Positions 52,639-62,292 of a stretch of 64,000 nucleotides of DNA are shown one piece after another; within the stretch, counting starts at the first letter, position 1, and every line of letters starts with the position of its first letter. The notes below the pieces were generated by a model that was not told where the DNA came from, searched no databases, and saw only the letters and a program-made list of their open reading frames with translations. The DNA comes from Litchfieldia alkalitelluris (GTDB lineage Bacteria > Bacillota > Bacilli > Bacillales > Salisediminibacteriaceae): assembly GCF_002153425.1 (NCBI RefSeq), contig NZ_KZ119600.1, forward strand, positions 905,714-969,713, in the 5' to 3' direction. The position numbers and the translations under genes are program-made.

Positions 52639-52678
52639 GGGGCATGTGGCGTTTGGGTTAGATCTCGTACCTAATCGA

Positions 52679-54340
52679 GGATCTCATACCAGATCAAGGT
52701 CCGATCAGGTATGAGAAACGGAAAATAGCGGATCTCATACCAGATCAAGGGCCGATTAGGTATGAGAAACGGAAAAAGTCGGATCTCATACGAGATCAAG
52801 GCCCGATCAGGTATGAGAAACGGAAAATAGCGGATCTCATACCAGAGCAAGGGCCGATTAGGTATGAGAAACGGAAAAAGTCGGATCTCATACGAGATCA
52901 AGGCCCGATCAGGTATGAGAAACGGAAAATAGCGGATCTCATACCAGAGCAAGGGCCGATTAGGTATGAGAAACGGAAAAAGTCGGATCTCATACGAGAT
53001 CAAGGCCCGATCAGGTATGAGAAACGGAAAATAGCGGATCTCATACCAGAGCAAGGGCCGATTAGGTATGAGAAACGGAAAAAGTCGGATCTCATACGAG
53101 ATCAAGGCCCGATCAGGTATGAGAAACGGAAAATAGCGGATCTCATACCAGAGCAAGGGCCGATTAGGTATGAGAAACGGAAAAAGTCGGATCTCATACG
53201 AGATCAAGGCCCGATCAGGTATGAGAAACGGAAAATAGCGGATCTCATACCAGAGCAAGGGCCGATTAGGTATGAGAAACGGAAAAAGTCGGATCTCATA
53301 CGAGATCAAGGCCCGATCAGGTATGAGAAACGGAAAATAGCGGATCTCATACCAGAGCAAGGGCCGATTAGGTATGAGAAACGGAAAAAGTCGGATCTCA
53401 TACGAGATCAAGGCCCGATCAGGTATGAGAAACGGAAAATAGCGGATCTCATACCAGAGCAAGGGCCGATTAGGTATGAGAAACGGAAAAAGTCGGATCT
53501 CATACGAGATCAAGGCCCGATCAGGTATGAGAAACGGAAAATAGCGGATCTCATACCAGAGCAAGGGCCGATTAGGTATGAGAAACGGAAAAAGTCGGAT
53601 CTCATACGAGATCAAGGCCCGATCAGGTATGAGAAACGGAAAATAGCGGATCTCATACCAGAGCAAGGGCCGATTAGGTATGAGAAACGGAAAAAGTCGG
53701 ATCTCATACGAGATCAAGGCCCGATCAGGTATGAGAAACGGAAAATAGCGGATCTCATACCAGAGCAAGGGCCGATTAGGTATGAGAAACGGAAAAAGTC
53801 GGATCTCATACGAGATCAAGGCCCGATCAGGTATGAGAAACGGAAAATAGCGGATCTCATACCAGATCAAGGCCCGATCAGGTATGAGAAACGGAAAACC
53901 GAGGATCTCATACCAGATTAAGGGTCGATTAGGTATGAGAAACGGGAAACGGCGGATCTCATACCAGATCAAGGGCCGATCCGGTATGAGAATTGGGAAA
54001 CGGCGAATCTCATACCTGATCAAGGTCCGATCAGGTATGAGAAACGGAAAACTGAGAATTTCATACCAGATCAAGGCCCGATCAGGTATGAGAAACGGAA
54101 AACGGCGGATCTCATACCTGATCAAGGGCTGATCAGGTATGAGAAATGGAAAACGCCGGATCTCATACCAGATCCAGGTCCGATCAGGTATGAGAAACGA
54201 AAATTTCAAGATCTCATACCAGATCAAGGCCCGATCAGGTATGAAAAACGGAAAATGCCGGATCTCATACCAGATCAAGGGTCGATCAGGTATGAGAAAC
54301 GGAAAACCGAGGATCTCATACCAGATCGCCCTTCCCCCCA
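52679..54340. repeat. 51-bp hairpin array, 32 full units
   Basis: GGATCTCATACC recurs every 51 bases exactly, from 52679 to 54311, without indels. In each unit CTCATACCAGATC pairs with GATCAGGTATGAG (13-bp stem, one A-A mismatch, 7-base loop), followed by the spacer AAACGGAAAATAGC. From 52832 to 53851 a 102-bp dimer is repeated ten times without visible change; the right-hand units are diverged. Because 51 is a multiple of three, long frames stay open on both strands. I judge them non-coding. Confidence 0.93.
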
Positions 54341-54662
54341 CATATAGAAAGTGAGGACATTTCCAAAGCAAACCAATACCCCACCTCAAACCAAGAAGAA
54401 ACAAAATGCACAAAAAAGCACCCCATAAGTCAATAGACCAACGGGGTGCACTCCAACTTCTAAATAGCAATCATCAACTTCAACCCTGCAAGCTTAAATT
54501 TCCAACTTCTAACTAGCAATCACCAATTTAACACCTACAACCTCTAAATTGCCACCTTCAACTAAGGACTTCAACTTCCGAGCTCAAATATGCAACCTTC
54601 AACCTTCAATCTAAACTACCAAATCTTCAATCGTAAACTTCCATATCCGTCCATACCCTTAC
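54341..54662. other. G-poor spacer after the array
   Basis: Apart from the minus-strand terminator, this stretch on the plus strand is almost free of G and rich in loosely repeated CAACTTC/AACCTTCAA words (54450-54660). It appears non-coding and may be a decayed simple repeat. Confidence 0.5.
54410..54450 (-). terminator. Terminator for leftward genes
   Basis: On the minus strand GCACCCC and GGGGTGC enclose 18 bases and are followed by TTTTTT. It would end the RDD/DUF2207 transcript before it enters the array. Confidence 0.8.
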
Positions 54663-55088
54663 TTACTCAACGTCTGGAGGATTATAAGTTACATATGTCC
54701 CTGCAATAAAGTCATGAATGGACCTTTTATCCTCCCTTAAGCCAACCATAAATGCACTAACAATCAGTCCGATTCCAAATGTTATGATATAAACTAAGCC
54801 GCCAACAATATCCCTTAATAGCATCGTGCCTAAACCAACTTTTTCCCCGTCTACTCTAGCAATTCGAACTCCTACTGCTCGTTTTCCAAGAGTATATCCA
54901 TACCAAACGACTGGCAAAATAATGTAGTACAACGTGCTTAGTAAATCAGTAAAATGAAAGCCGTCAGTAAAAAAATGACCTGAGACAATTAATGAAATAA
55001 TACCAAGTGGGAAAAATAGAATTAAGCCGTCTACGATATTTGCACCAAGTCTTACCCAAAAACCGGCTGGGTTATCTACATCATACAT
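54663..55088 (-). CDS. RDD-family membrane protein
   Basis: The 141-residue protein begins GFWVRLGANIVDGLILFFP (the R...D motif of RDD proteins), then has a second TM with WYGYTLGKRAVGVRIARVDG and LLRDIVGGLVYI, the characteristic middle block, and closes with KRSIHDFIAGTYV. Three TM helices. RDD proteins are small membrane proteins, some acting as Na+/H+ antiporters. It follows the DUF2207 gene in the same direction, 81 bases apart. Confidence 0.88.
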   Translation of the reverse strand: MYDVDNPAGFWVRLGANIVDGLILFFPLGIISLIVSGHFFTDGFHFTDLLSTLYYIILPVVWYGYTLGKRAVGVRIARVDGEKVGLGTMLLRDIVGGLVYIITFGIGLIVSAFMVGLREDKRSIHDFIAGTYVTYNPPDVE

Positions 55089-55169
55089 CTAAGCAACCCC
55101 TTTTTATTAGTATGGTTTAACTATATTATAATTTGACCTGTAGTGAAAAAGAACCAACTTAAATAGCTA

Positions 55170-56903
55170 CTAAAATGCTCCAGATCCTCCACCGCCGCCA
55201 GCACCACCTGCACCGCCACCACCGCCGAAACCACCACTTGAGCTACTTGTATCAACGGAGGTGTTACTATTTGCAGTCTTAAAGGAAGAAGAAGCGAGAG
55301 CTCCAATCAAGAGCCAACTAGGATCGAAACTGTATACATTTCCCGTTTGGTATCCAAGCCCTCCACTAGCAGGCATTTGAAAAGCGTTGATTAACGATTC
55401 ATTTTTAGTCTTCAGTTTCTTTTCGTTGATGCCAAGGGAGTAAATGAAGGCTCGCATCTTATCGTCCTCAGACAAGCCTTGCCAATCATTACCTGAAATT
55501 GACGTGAATTCTTTTTTGAATTTTTGCCATTCCAATATGATTTCTGAACCTTCCCATGTGTGCGGTCGGTAGCTGATAGCAAGTGTAAATAAACATACTG
55601 TTAAGACGAGACTGATGAAAAACATGGCAATTAAATCGTTCATGATACAGAAAACCCCGAAGCCGATTGATACTAGGCTGAACACGCCTATCATGAGTTG
55701 TGTCTGCCATTTGTTTTCATAAAGCGCGGCTTTCTTAATTTCGTCTTTTACTGCTTTCTGCCATTGTGCTTGATGCTGATAATATTTGTCGCTGTTTTCT
55801 TCTATTTTCGTGTAATCTTCTAAACCTTCGAAGCTGAATAGTTCATTTTCCCCGATTTCATCAAACAGCCACGAGACTAACAACTCCTCATGCTCTAATA
55901 AGTTGTGTCGATCAACTAATTCAAACTGATTCTCCTCCAGTTTTTTCACATGACCTTTACGAACCAAATCCAACAGTGCTGCTGCCGCAGTTTCAGGTAG
56001 GAATTGCTGATGGTTGGTAAAAACAATGGTAGCTGGCATGGACAGCTTTCCTTGAGGTACGAAACCTTGCCCTCCAATATCCAACTCTCGGTTGATTGCA
56101 TCGTGCTTTCGTTTTGCAACTAACCAAGCTTTGCTGATGAAAAACAAGAAGATTAGGCCAAGAACAGGCAGTAAATAATTCCCGATCGATTGCACCGTTT
56201 CTCGTTGTTCAGCGCGGGCGATGGCGGCGTCGATCATTTCTTGATGTGCTGCTTCTAATTCTGACGCCTTGCTACCTGCAGAAGTGTTTGTCGCCGTAGG
56301 GAAAAGGCTGGCATCATAGGCGACCCGTATGTCTCCATTTTCCTTACTAGGGACCTTGCCAAACGCGAATTGAACCTGCCCATTCTGGAGAATATTTTCT
56401 GTTTGGAATGCTTCGTCGTATCCAAAGGCAATGACGTCGTCTGTTGAAGGAATTGCTTCTGGTGGAAATACATTTATCGTCAAGTTTTCATAAGTGGAAG
56501 GGTTGCTCTTATCGAAAAACGACCAGTAAAAATCTGCGACGTCCTCATAAACAGTTACCCCATCAATGATTTCGTACTGTAGATCAATGGTAATTGTCTC
56601 ATCATTCCCAGAGCGGTGAATCCGATAATCTGGAAAATCAACTTCAATTTGTAACGGTGTGTCCCCTTCGAAAGCTTCTATTGAACGAATTTCCGCCCCG
56701 GTATTAGGGATTAGGGATCGAATAATCCCACCGAACTCTCCGTCAAAGTCGTATGTGTGCTGCTCCTCGACGAAAACAGTCCCGTCCTCTTGTAAATAAG
56801 CATTAATCTCAAAATCAGTAATTGTATAGTCAGCAGCGAATGCCTGCATAGGAAATAAAAATATAACTAGCAACAAAAAGAAACTCAATAGTTTTCTATA
56901 CAT
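55170..56903 (-). CDS. DUF2207 membrane protein with Gly-rich tail
   Basis: The 577-residue protein has a signal peptide (residues 1-23, ending AFAADYT), an outside DUF2207 domain (about 25-210; DFEINAYLQEDGTVFVEEQH, VADFYWSFFDKSNPSTYENL), a TM near 245-262, a cytoplasmic part and paired TMs near 405-445. It ends in a Gly/Ala/Ser tail (GGFGGGGGAGGAGGGGGSGA). The family (YciQ-like) is of unknown function at the cell envelope. The ribosome site GGAGGG lies before ATG 56903. Confidence 0.88.
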   Translation of the reverse strand: MYRKLLSFFLLLVIFLFPMQAFAADYTITDFEINAYLQEDGTVFVEEQHTYDFDGEFGGIIRSLIPNTGAEIRSIEAFEGDTPLQIEVDFPDYRIHRSGNDETITIDLQYEIIDGVTVYEDVADFYWSFFDKSNPSTYENLTINVFPPEAIPSTDDVIAFGYDEAFQTENILQNGQVQFAFGKVPSKENGDIRVAYDASLFPTATNTSAGSKASELEAAHQEMIDAAIARAEQRETVQSIGNYLLPVLGLIFLFFISKAWLVAKRKHDAINRELDIGGQGFVPQGKLSMPATIVFTNHQQFLPETAAAALLDLVRKGHVKKLEENQFELVDRHNLLEHEELLVSWLFDEIGENELFSFEGLEDYTKIEENSDKYYQHQAQWQKAVKDEIKKAALYENKWQTQLMIGVFSLVSIGFGVFCIMNDLIAMFFISLVLTVCLFTLAISYRPHTWEGSEIILEWQKFKKEFTSISGNDWQGLSEDDKMRAFIYSLGINEKKLKTKNESLINAFQMPASGGLGYQTGNVYSFDPSWLLIGALASSSFKTANSNTSVDTSSSSGGFGGGGGAGGAGGGGGSGAF

Positions 56904-57005
56904 TTGTCGTCCCTCCTTTTCTTTTATTACGTATTAGAAAGCAGAATGGTTCCCATTTGCTAACATTGTATCACTTTTGTTTGAGGGACAAACTTCTTAT
57001 CCTTG

Positions 57006-57025
57006 TTAACACTGTGTTAACATTG
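57006..57025 (+). promoter_or_regulatory. Direct-repeat regulator box upstream of the MMPL gene
   Basis: TTAACACTGTGTTAACATTG matches the box at 50407 at 18 of 20 positions. It is 54 bases before ATG 57079. The same response regulator probably binds both. Confidence 0.65.
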
Positions 57026-57078
57026 TACAAGTATTCTTTAATACGTGTGATTTAACTAAATATAAAGCGGGGATGACA

Positions 57079-59337
57079 ATGACATTTTTTTCAAAGCTTA
57101 CATCAAAAAGAAAATACGTGTGGATTACCATCATTCTTTGGGTACTTGCAGCAGGGTTACTAAGTGCTGCACCATCAGCCAATGATTATACGATTAATAC
57201 AGGAGAAAATGATTTACCAGAAGACGCACAGTCCGTCATTACCTCGGAAAAAGTAAAAGAGTATTTTCCAAATGACGATGGATTACTTGCATTACTCGTG
57301 TTTTCCACAGAGGAAGAATGGACGAGTGATAACTGGGATCAGGTAAGTGAAATTAGTGAATGGGCCTTTGATCACGATGAATTGAATCTCGAAGGTATCG
57401 TTCCCTTTCATATGTTCCCAGATCAAGTGAAGGAACTCTTCTTATCTGAAAACGGAAAAACACTTGTTTTACCGGCGACGTTAGAAAAAGGGCTAGAAAT
57501 GGCAGAAATCAATGACACAATCACAGCCATCGATGAATTCGGAAATGACTTGCTAATTGATGGCGACCTTTATGTCACAGGTCCAGCTGGAATTGCATCA
57601 GACACGATTGCTATTTTTACAAATGCAGATCTTGTCCTATTGTTTTCCACGATAGCATTAGTGCTGGTCTTATTGATTGTGATCTATCGCTCGCCACTCC
57701 TTGCATTCTTGCCACTCCTAGCAATTGCGTTCGTGTATCAAGTTGTGGATCGGGTGCTCGGACTACTCGCATCAGCAGGCGTGTTCACGATAGAATCACA
57801 AAGCTTATCCATCGTGATGATCCTACTGTTTGGAGCCACAACGGATTACAGTTTATTTATCTTCTCACGTTTCAGGGAGGAACTGCGCCTCGTGGAAAAC
57901 AAGTATGAAGCTATGAGTCGGGCAGTGAAGGGAGTCGCTGAGCCATTATTCTTTAGCGGTGGAACAGTTCTTGCAGCAATGCTTGTCCTGTTGCTTGCTT
58001 ATTATGGGCCGTATCAAAACTTTGCGCCGACCTTTGCTATCACGATTGTTTTCGTCCTTTTAGCAGGACTGACCCTTGTTCCTGCATTATTTACACTGTT
58101 CGGGCGAAAGGCATTCTGGCCATTTATACCTTCCGTAGGAGAAGAGACGCTCAAGAAGAATCGCTTCTGGGGTGGCATTGGCTCAATCGTTACAAAGAAG
58201 CCATGGCTAACTGGGGGAATCGTTTTACTTTTTCTTATTATCAATGCTTTAAATGTTCCTTCCATTCAATATTCGTTTAATCTTCTTAACTCGTTTCCTG
58301 AAGACATGAGCTCAAGAATTGGATTCGAAAAAATGGAGGAGAGCTTTCCACCTGGAGAGTTAGCGCCAGTTACTGTCCTGTTGGAAAACGAAGGTGGCTT
58401 TGTTTTAGACGAGGATGGAATGATGGCTCAGCTTGAAGACTTACAAAGTCAATTGCTTGCCGTCCCAGGAGTTTACGATGTTAGTTTGTCTGAAAACAGA
58501 GGTGAAAATGGACAAGGTGAAAATCAAGGTGGAAACGGGGAAGAAGGGGACGTCGAGAATGAAGCTAGTGACGTTGCAGGTGAGGTACTCCAAGCCCTCA
58601 GACTTGAGCTCATTTTAGAAGACAACCCTTATGACCATGGCGCCTTGGATACGATTGAAGTGCTAATCGACACACAAGGGGCATTACTGGAGGAAAGTGG
58701 TTTTGACTCAAGTGAATTCCAACTCTATTTCGCTGGGGAAACGGCAAGTCAAAGTGATGTAAGAGCCCTAAGCAATAGGGACACAATCGTAATTGGTGCT
58801 GTCGTTACGCTCGTCATTCTTATCATGCTTGTATGGCATACGCGCTCGATTGTAGCACCTGTATACATGATGGCTACAATTCTCCTTTCCTATTTGTCAG
58901 CACTAGGAATTAGTTGGTTCTTATTTGAGAACTTTTTAGGATTTGAAGAGATGAGTTATCGGATTCCATTGTATTCCTTTGTTTTCCTTGTTGCGTTAGG
59001 CGTAGATTACAACATTATGCTCATTTCGCGTATTCGCGAAGAAAACAAGAAGTTTCATATTAGGGACGCTGTTCAGCGAGGTGTCGCCTTAACTGGTGGA
59101 GTCATATCTTCTGCAGGTGTCATTCTAGCAGCTACCTTTGCTGTTTTAACAACGCAACCAATCATGGAACTCTTCTTGTTTGGGTTTATTGTAAGCTTAG
59201 GTATCTTAATGGACGCATTTTTAATTAGAGGAATGCTAGTGCCTGCAATTGTCACAGTTCTAGGGAAATGGAATTGGTGGCCATCGAAGGACGCAAAGCT
59301 TGCAGAGACTAGTAAAACTGTTGTGGAAGATGAATAA
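57079..59337 (+). CDS. MMPL-family RND-type exporter (YdfJ-like)
   Basis: The protein has 752 residues from ATG 57079 (GCGGGG 8 bases upstream; ATG 57073 is possible). The RND layout is TM1, an outside loop, TM2-6 with GATTDYSLFIFSRFREELR, a second outside loop containing a Gly/Glu/Asn-rich insert (GENGQGENQGGNGEEG), then TM7-12 with FLVALGVDYNIMLISRIREE. The two (T/V)DY(S/N) motifs carry the proton-relay Asp-Tyr. It should export lipids or drugs using the proton gradient. In B. subtilis the homologue YdfJ is controlled by a two-component system, which matches the shared box here. Confidence 0.9.
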   Translation: MTFFSKLTSKRKYVWITIILWVLAAGLLSAAPSANDYTINTGENDLPEDAQSVITSEKVKEYFPNDDGLLALLVFSTEEEWTSDNWDQVSEISEWAFDHDELNLEGIVPFHMFPDQVKELFLSENGKTLVLPATLEKGLEMAEINDTITAIDEFGNDLLIDGDLYVTGPAGIASDTIAIFTNADLVLLFSTIALVLVLLIVIYRSPLLAFLPLLAIAFVYQVVDRVLGLLASAGVFTIESQSLSIVMILLFGATTDYSLFIFSRFREELRLVENKYEAMSRAVKGVAEPLFFSGGTVLAAMLVLLLAYYGPYQNFAPTFAITIVFVLLAGLTLVPALFTLFGRKAFWPFIPSVGEETLKKNRFWGGIGSIVTKKPWLTGGIVLLFLIINALNVPSIQYSFNLLNSFPEDMSSRIGFEKMEESFPPGELAPVTVLLENEGGFVLDEDGMMAQLEDLQSQLLAVPGVYDVSLSENRGENGQGENQGGNGEEGDVENEASDVAGEVLQALRLELILEDNPYDHGALDTIEVLIDTQGALLEESGFDSSEFQLYFAGETASQSDVRALSNRDTIVIGAVVTLVILIMLVWHTRSIVAPVYMMATILLSYLSALGISWFLFENFLGFEEMSYRIPLYSFVFLVALGVDYNIMLISRIREENKKFHIRDAVQRGVALTGGVISSAGVILAATFAVLTTQPIMELFLFGFIVSLGILMDAFLIRGMLVPAIVTVLGKWNWWPSKDAKLAETSKTVVEDE

Positions 59338-59360
59338 AATGAAGAAAGGTTGAGTTAGTG

Positions 59361-59819
59361 ATGTACAATACTTACTATATTTTGCACATGATCGGAGTTA
59401 TTCTTTGGATCGGTTCCTTCGTTGCATTTGGTTATCTTCTTCGTTCTTTAGTGAATTCTGAGAAAGGAATGGAGAACTACACGTTTATCTTGAATCGCAT
59501 TAGGCTTTGGGTAAATGCAGGAATTCTCCCAAGTGCTGTTATCGTCTTGATTACAGGCACCTTAATGATCCTCCAGTTTAATCGAGATTCGATGCCGTTT
59601 TACTTAATGTTCATGGAACAAGCAGGATCTATTATTATCTTATTTACGGTTATTGCAATGTCCATTTACAGTAGGAAGCTCCGGAAAAAAATCAGTGGGA
59701 TACCAATGAAGAAAGAAAAATCGCTAGAATCACTGAGCCTTCACTATACGAATTATCTTTTTGCCTCTGCTGCATTAGCAATGTTAGTCGTTGTTGTAGT
59801 TGGGTTAAGGATTAGTTAA
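59361..59819 (+). CDS. Four-TM membrane protein (CopD/DUF2269-like)
   Basis: The protein has 152 residues from ATG 59361 (AAAGGTTGAG upstream). Four TM helices start YYILHMIGVILWIGSFVAFG and include a central Arg/Trp (RIRLWVNAGILPSAVIVLITG). The His and Gly-rich first helix resembles CopD/DUF2269 proteins. It is 23 bases after the MMPL gene, so it is probably part of the same operon and may assist the exporter. Confidence 0.7.
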   Translation: MYNTYYILHMIGVILWIGSFVAFGYLLRSLVNSEKGMENYTFILNRIRLWVNAGILPSAVIVLITGTLMILQFNRDSMPFYLMFMEQAGSIIILFTVIAMSIYSRKLRKKISGIPMKKEKSLESLSLHYTNYLFASAALAMLVVVVVGLRIS

Positions 59820-59914
59820 GTGATGATTTAACCTTGCAGAATGTTCTGGCTATGCTAACATTGAAATTAACTAGAAATATGCTAATTATTTCAATGAAAG
59901 CTGGGATGGAATCT

Positions 59915-60829
59915 ATGAAAAAACGAAAACAAATATTAAAAATTATTGAGATACCTATACTCGTTTCACTTATCTTAGTCCTAGTGTCAGGCTGTTCTTC
60001 CACCAGTTCCACTCAAATGGAGGCAGAACTAGAAAATTTGGAAGCTCAGCTCATGGAGAGAGAGTCAGATTATGCTGAAATAGTAGAAACGAATGGAGAA
60101 CTTGAAGAGCGGATTTCCCTTTTAGTTGAAGAGAAAACCACTTTGGCAAGTGACAATGATAAGTTTTTACAAGAAAATGAAGATTTGAAAATAGAAGTAG
60201 AATCCCTTCTCATGAAGTTGGAAGAAATAGAACGGGAACGGATTGCGCAACTCTCAGAGGAAACAGGTTTAGTAAACATACTAGACATTGATGATACGAT
60301 TGTTGTCGATATGCCATACGCGACTGACGATAATTTCGTGGAACAGGCGGTCTACCCTGTAGAGGTGGCACTCCTTCAAGTAGAAACAGCGAAGAAACTG
60401 AAGCAGGCCAACGAGTTGGCGAAAGAAGATGGTTACCGAATCAAGGTGTGGGACGGATACAGACCACATGATGTACAATTTGTCTTCTGGGAACTCACCC
60501 CTGACCGTGACTACGTAGGTGATCCGAATCAAGGATCTAATCATAATCGAGGAGCTGCAGTTGATGTAACCCTTGTGGATGAAGAAGGAAATGAACTAGA
60601 AATGCCTACAGGCTTCGATGAGTTTTCCGAAAGAGCCTGGCTTAATTATCAAGGTAATTCCGACGAAGCACAAAAGAACATGGAGTATCTAGTAAATATT
60701 ATGAGACAAAGTGGTTTTACTACAATAAATATAGAATGGTGGCATTTTAATGATAGTAATGCAAGAAACTATCCAGTTTTAAATGTCCCATTAGAGGATT
60801 TCGTCCCAGGTGTAGATATAAGTGAATAG
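59915..60829 (+). CDS. VanX-like D-Ala-D-Ala dipeptidase lipoprotein (peptidase M15D)
   Basis: The protein has 304 residues from ATG 59915 (GGGATGGA upstream). The lipobox is LVLVSGC with Cys27. Residues about 33-110 are a coiled coil (LENLEAQLMERES, LEERISLLVEEKT). The C-terminal M15D domain has DGYRPHDVQFVFWEL, SNHNRGAAVDVTL with zinc ligands His and Asp, and EWWHFND with catalytic Glu and zinc His. VanX-type enzymes cleave D-Ala-D-Ala dipeptide, but this one is outside the cytoplasm, so wall turnover or recycling is more likely than vancomycin resistance. It follows the MMPL operon by 95 bases. Confidence 0.85.
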   Translation: MKKRKQILKIIEIPILVSLILVLVSGCSSTSSTQMEAELENLEAQLMERESDYAEIVETNGELEERISLLVEEKTTLASDNDKFLQENEDLKIEVESLLMKLEEIERERIAQLSEETGLVNILDIDDTIVVDMPYATDDNFVEQAVYPVEVALLQVETAKKLKQANELAKEDGYRIKVWDGYRPHDVQFVFWELTPDRDYVGDPNQGSNHNRGAAVDVTLVDEEGNELEMPTGFDEFSERAWLNYQGNSDEAQKNMEYLVNIMRQSGFTTINIEWWHFNDSNARNYPVLNVPLEDFVPGVDISE

Positions 60830-60996
60830 AAAACTATGATGTTGTATGGATAGTGGTATGTTCTCAGCTTGTGTAATTTATGTGGCTCAATGCTGAGAAC
60901 ATTACCCTTTTTTTGCACTTGACAAGAACGTTTGTTTGGTTTATATTAAATCTGTTTAGTAGATTCGTATATACATATAGGGGAGGATTGGTTAAG

Positions 60997-61917
60997 GTGG
61001 GAGAATCTCGCACTGATCACGATCGGCTGTTCAAGGAGTTAATTTCTAATTTTTTTGAAGAGTTTATGCTGTTGTTTTTCCCTGAAGCGTGTGAACAAAT
61101 AAATTTTAAAAACGTCCGCTTTTTACCACAAGAGCTGTTTACTGATGTGACGGGTGGAGACAAGCATGAAGTTGATTTGCTTGTCGAAACACAATTAAAA
61201 GGTGAAGACAGTCTTATTATTATTCATATTGAAGCTCAGTCTACGTATCAACACCATTTCAATGAACGAATGTTTGTCTACTTTAGCCGCATTTTCCAAA
61301 AACACCGACGAAAAATACTTCCAATTGCTATCTTTAGTTATGAAACTCCACGTGCTGAACCGAATTCTTATACGTTAACATTTCCTTTCGTAGATATACT
61401 CCAATTTAATTATCTTTCTGTTGAGCTGAAAAAGAAAAACTGGCGTGAATATATTAGGCAAGAAAACCCTGTTGCAGCGGCACTTTTGAGCAAAATGGGG
61501 TATACTAATGATGAGAAAGTAGAGATTAAGAAAGAGTTTTTTAGAATCTTGATTCGATTAGAGTTAGACCCTGCTAAACAGACACTTTTAACTGGTTTTT
61601 TTGAAACCTATTTGACTTTAAATGAAGAGGAAGAACATAAATTTAGAGAAGAGGTGAAAGCAATGGAGCCGAAGGAGGGTGAAAAAATCATGGAGGTCAT
61701 CACTTCTTATGAACGGAAAGGTATTGAACTAGGTAGGAAAGAGGGAATAGAGCAGGGGATAGAGAAAGGAATAGAACAAGGAATAGAACAAGGGGTAGCA
61801 CTTGTTGCAAAACGTATGTTAGCACAAGGAAAAGAAGTGGAAGAGGTAGTTACGTTTACAGGTTTATCAACTGATAAGATAGTACGAATGAAGAAAGAGA
61901 TAGGGAAGGCGAATTAA
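60997..61917 (+). CDS. Rpn-family nuclease/recombination-promoting protein, copy B
   Basis: The protein has 306 residues from GTG 60997, with the same AGGGGAGGATTGGTTAAG leader as copy A (48169); an upstream ATG at 60880 gives residues unlike the family. Over the shared region the proteins differ at only a few positions. The tail has extra EGIEKGIEQGIEQG units compared with copy A, which is repeat-number change. The nuclease core HEVDLLVETQ, IIIHIEAQ is intact. It is followed by its own terminator and then a duplicated 3' fragment. Confidence 0.85.
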   Translation: MGESRTDHDRLFKELISNFFEEFMLLFFPEACEQINFKNVRFLPQELFTDVTGGDKHEVDLLVETQLKGEDSLIIIHIEAQSTYQHHFNERMFVYFSRIFQKHRRKILPIAIFSYETPRAEPNSYTLTFPFVDILQFNYLSVELKKKNWREYIRQENPVAAALLSKMGYTNDEKVEIKKEFFRILIRLELDPAKQTLLTGFFETYLTLNEEEEHKFREEVKAMEPKEGEKIMEVITSYERKGIELGRKEGIEQGIEKGIEQGIEQGVALVAKRMLAQGKEVEEVVTFTGLSTDKIVRMKKEIGKAN

Positions 61918-61939
61918 TATAGTCACTTTGATCATATGA

Positions 61940-61985
61940 AAGCCAGTTGTCTGTTATTGCTTAAATAGATAGCTGGTTTTTTGAA
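61940..61985 (+). terminator. Terminator of Rpn copy B, fused to duplicated fragment
   Basis: AGCCAGTTGTCT pairs imperfectly with AGATAGCTGGTT, then T6. The T-run reads straight into a copy of the Rpn coding sequence. Confidence 0.7.
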
Positions 61986-62273
61986 ACCTATTTGACTTTA
62001 AATGAAGAGGAAGAGCATAAATTTAAAGAAGAGGTGAAAGCAATGGAGCCGAAGGAGGGTGAAAAAATCATGGAGGTCATCACTTCTTATGAACGGAAAG
62101 GTATTGAACTAGGTAGGAAAGAGGGAATAGAGCAGGGGATAGAGCAAGGGATAGCACTTGTTGCAAAACGTATGTTGGAACAAGGAAAAGAAGTGGAAGA
62201 GGTAGTTATATTTACGGGGTTATCGACTGATAAAATAGAACGACTAAAAGAGGTTGAAATCGCTAGGGGGTGA
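61985..62273 (+). pseudogene. Duplicated C-terminal fragment of the Rpn gene
   Basis: From GAAACCTATTTGACTTTAAA it repeats the last ~90 codons of copies A and B (TLNEEEEHKFKEEV, EGIEQGIEQGIALV, GLSTDKIERLKE). It lacks the nuclease core and a ribosome site. The closing residues differ (VEIARG). It could still be exchanged into the full gene to change the tail. Confidence 0.85.
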
Positions 62274-62292
62274 GGAGACAATTGCAGTCTTC

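Noticed and set aside
52671-54470. A 599-codon open frame on the minus strand made of repeated WYEIRYFPFLIPD-like units, and shorter frames on the plus strand
   Set aside because: The repeat period (51) is a multiple of three, so frames stay open on both strands. There is no ribosome site, the start region overlaps a terminator hairpin (54410-54450), and the units are better explained as inverted-repeat DNA.
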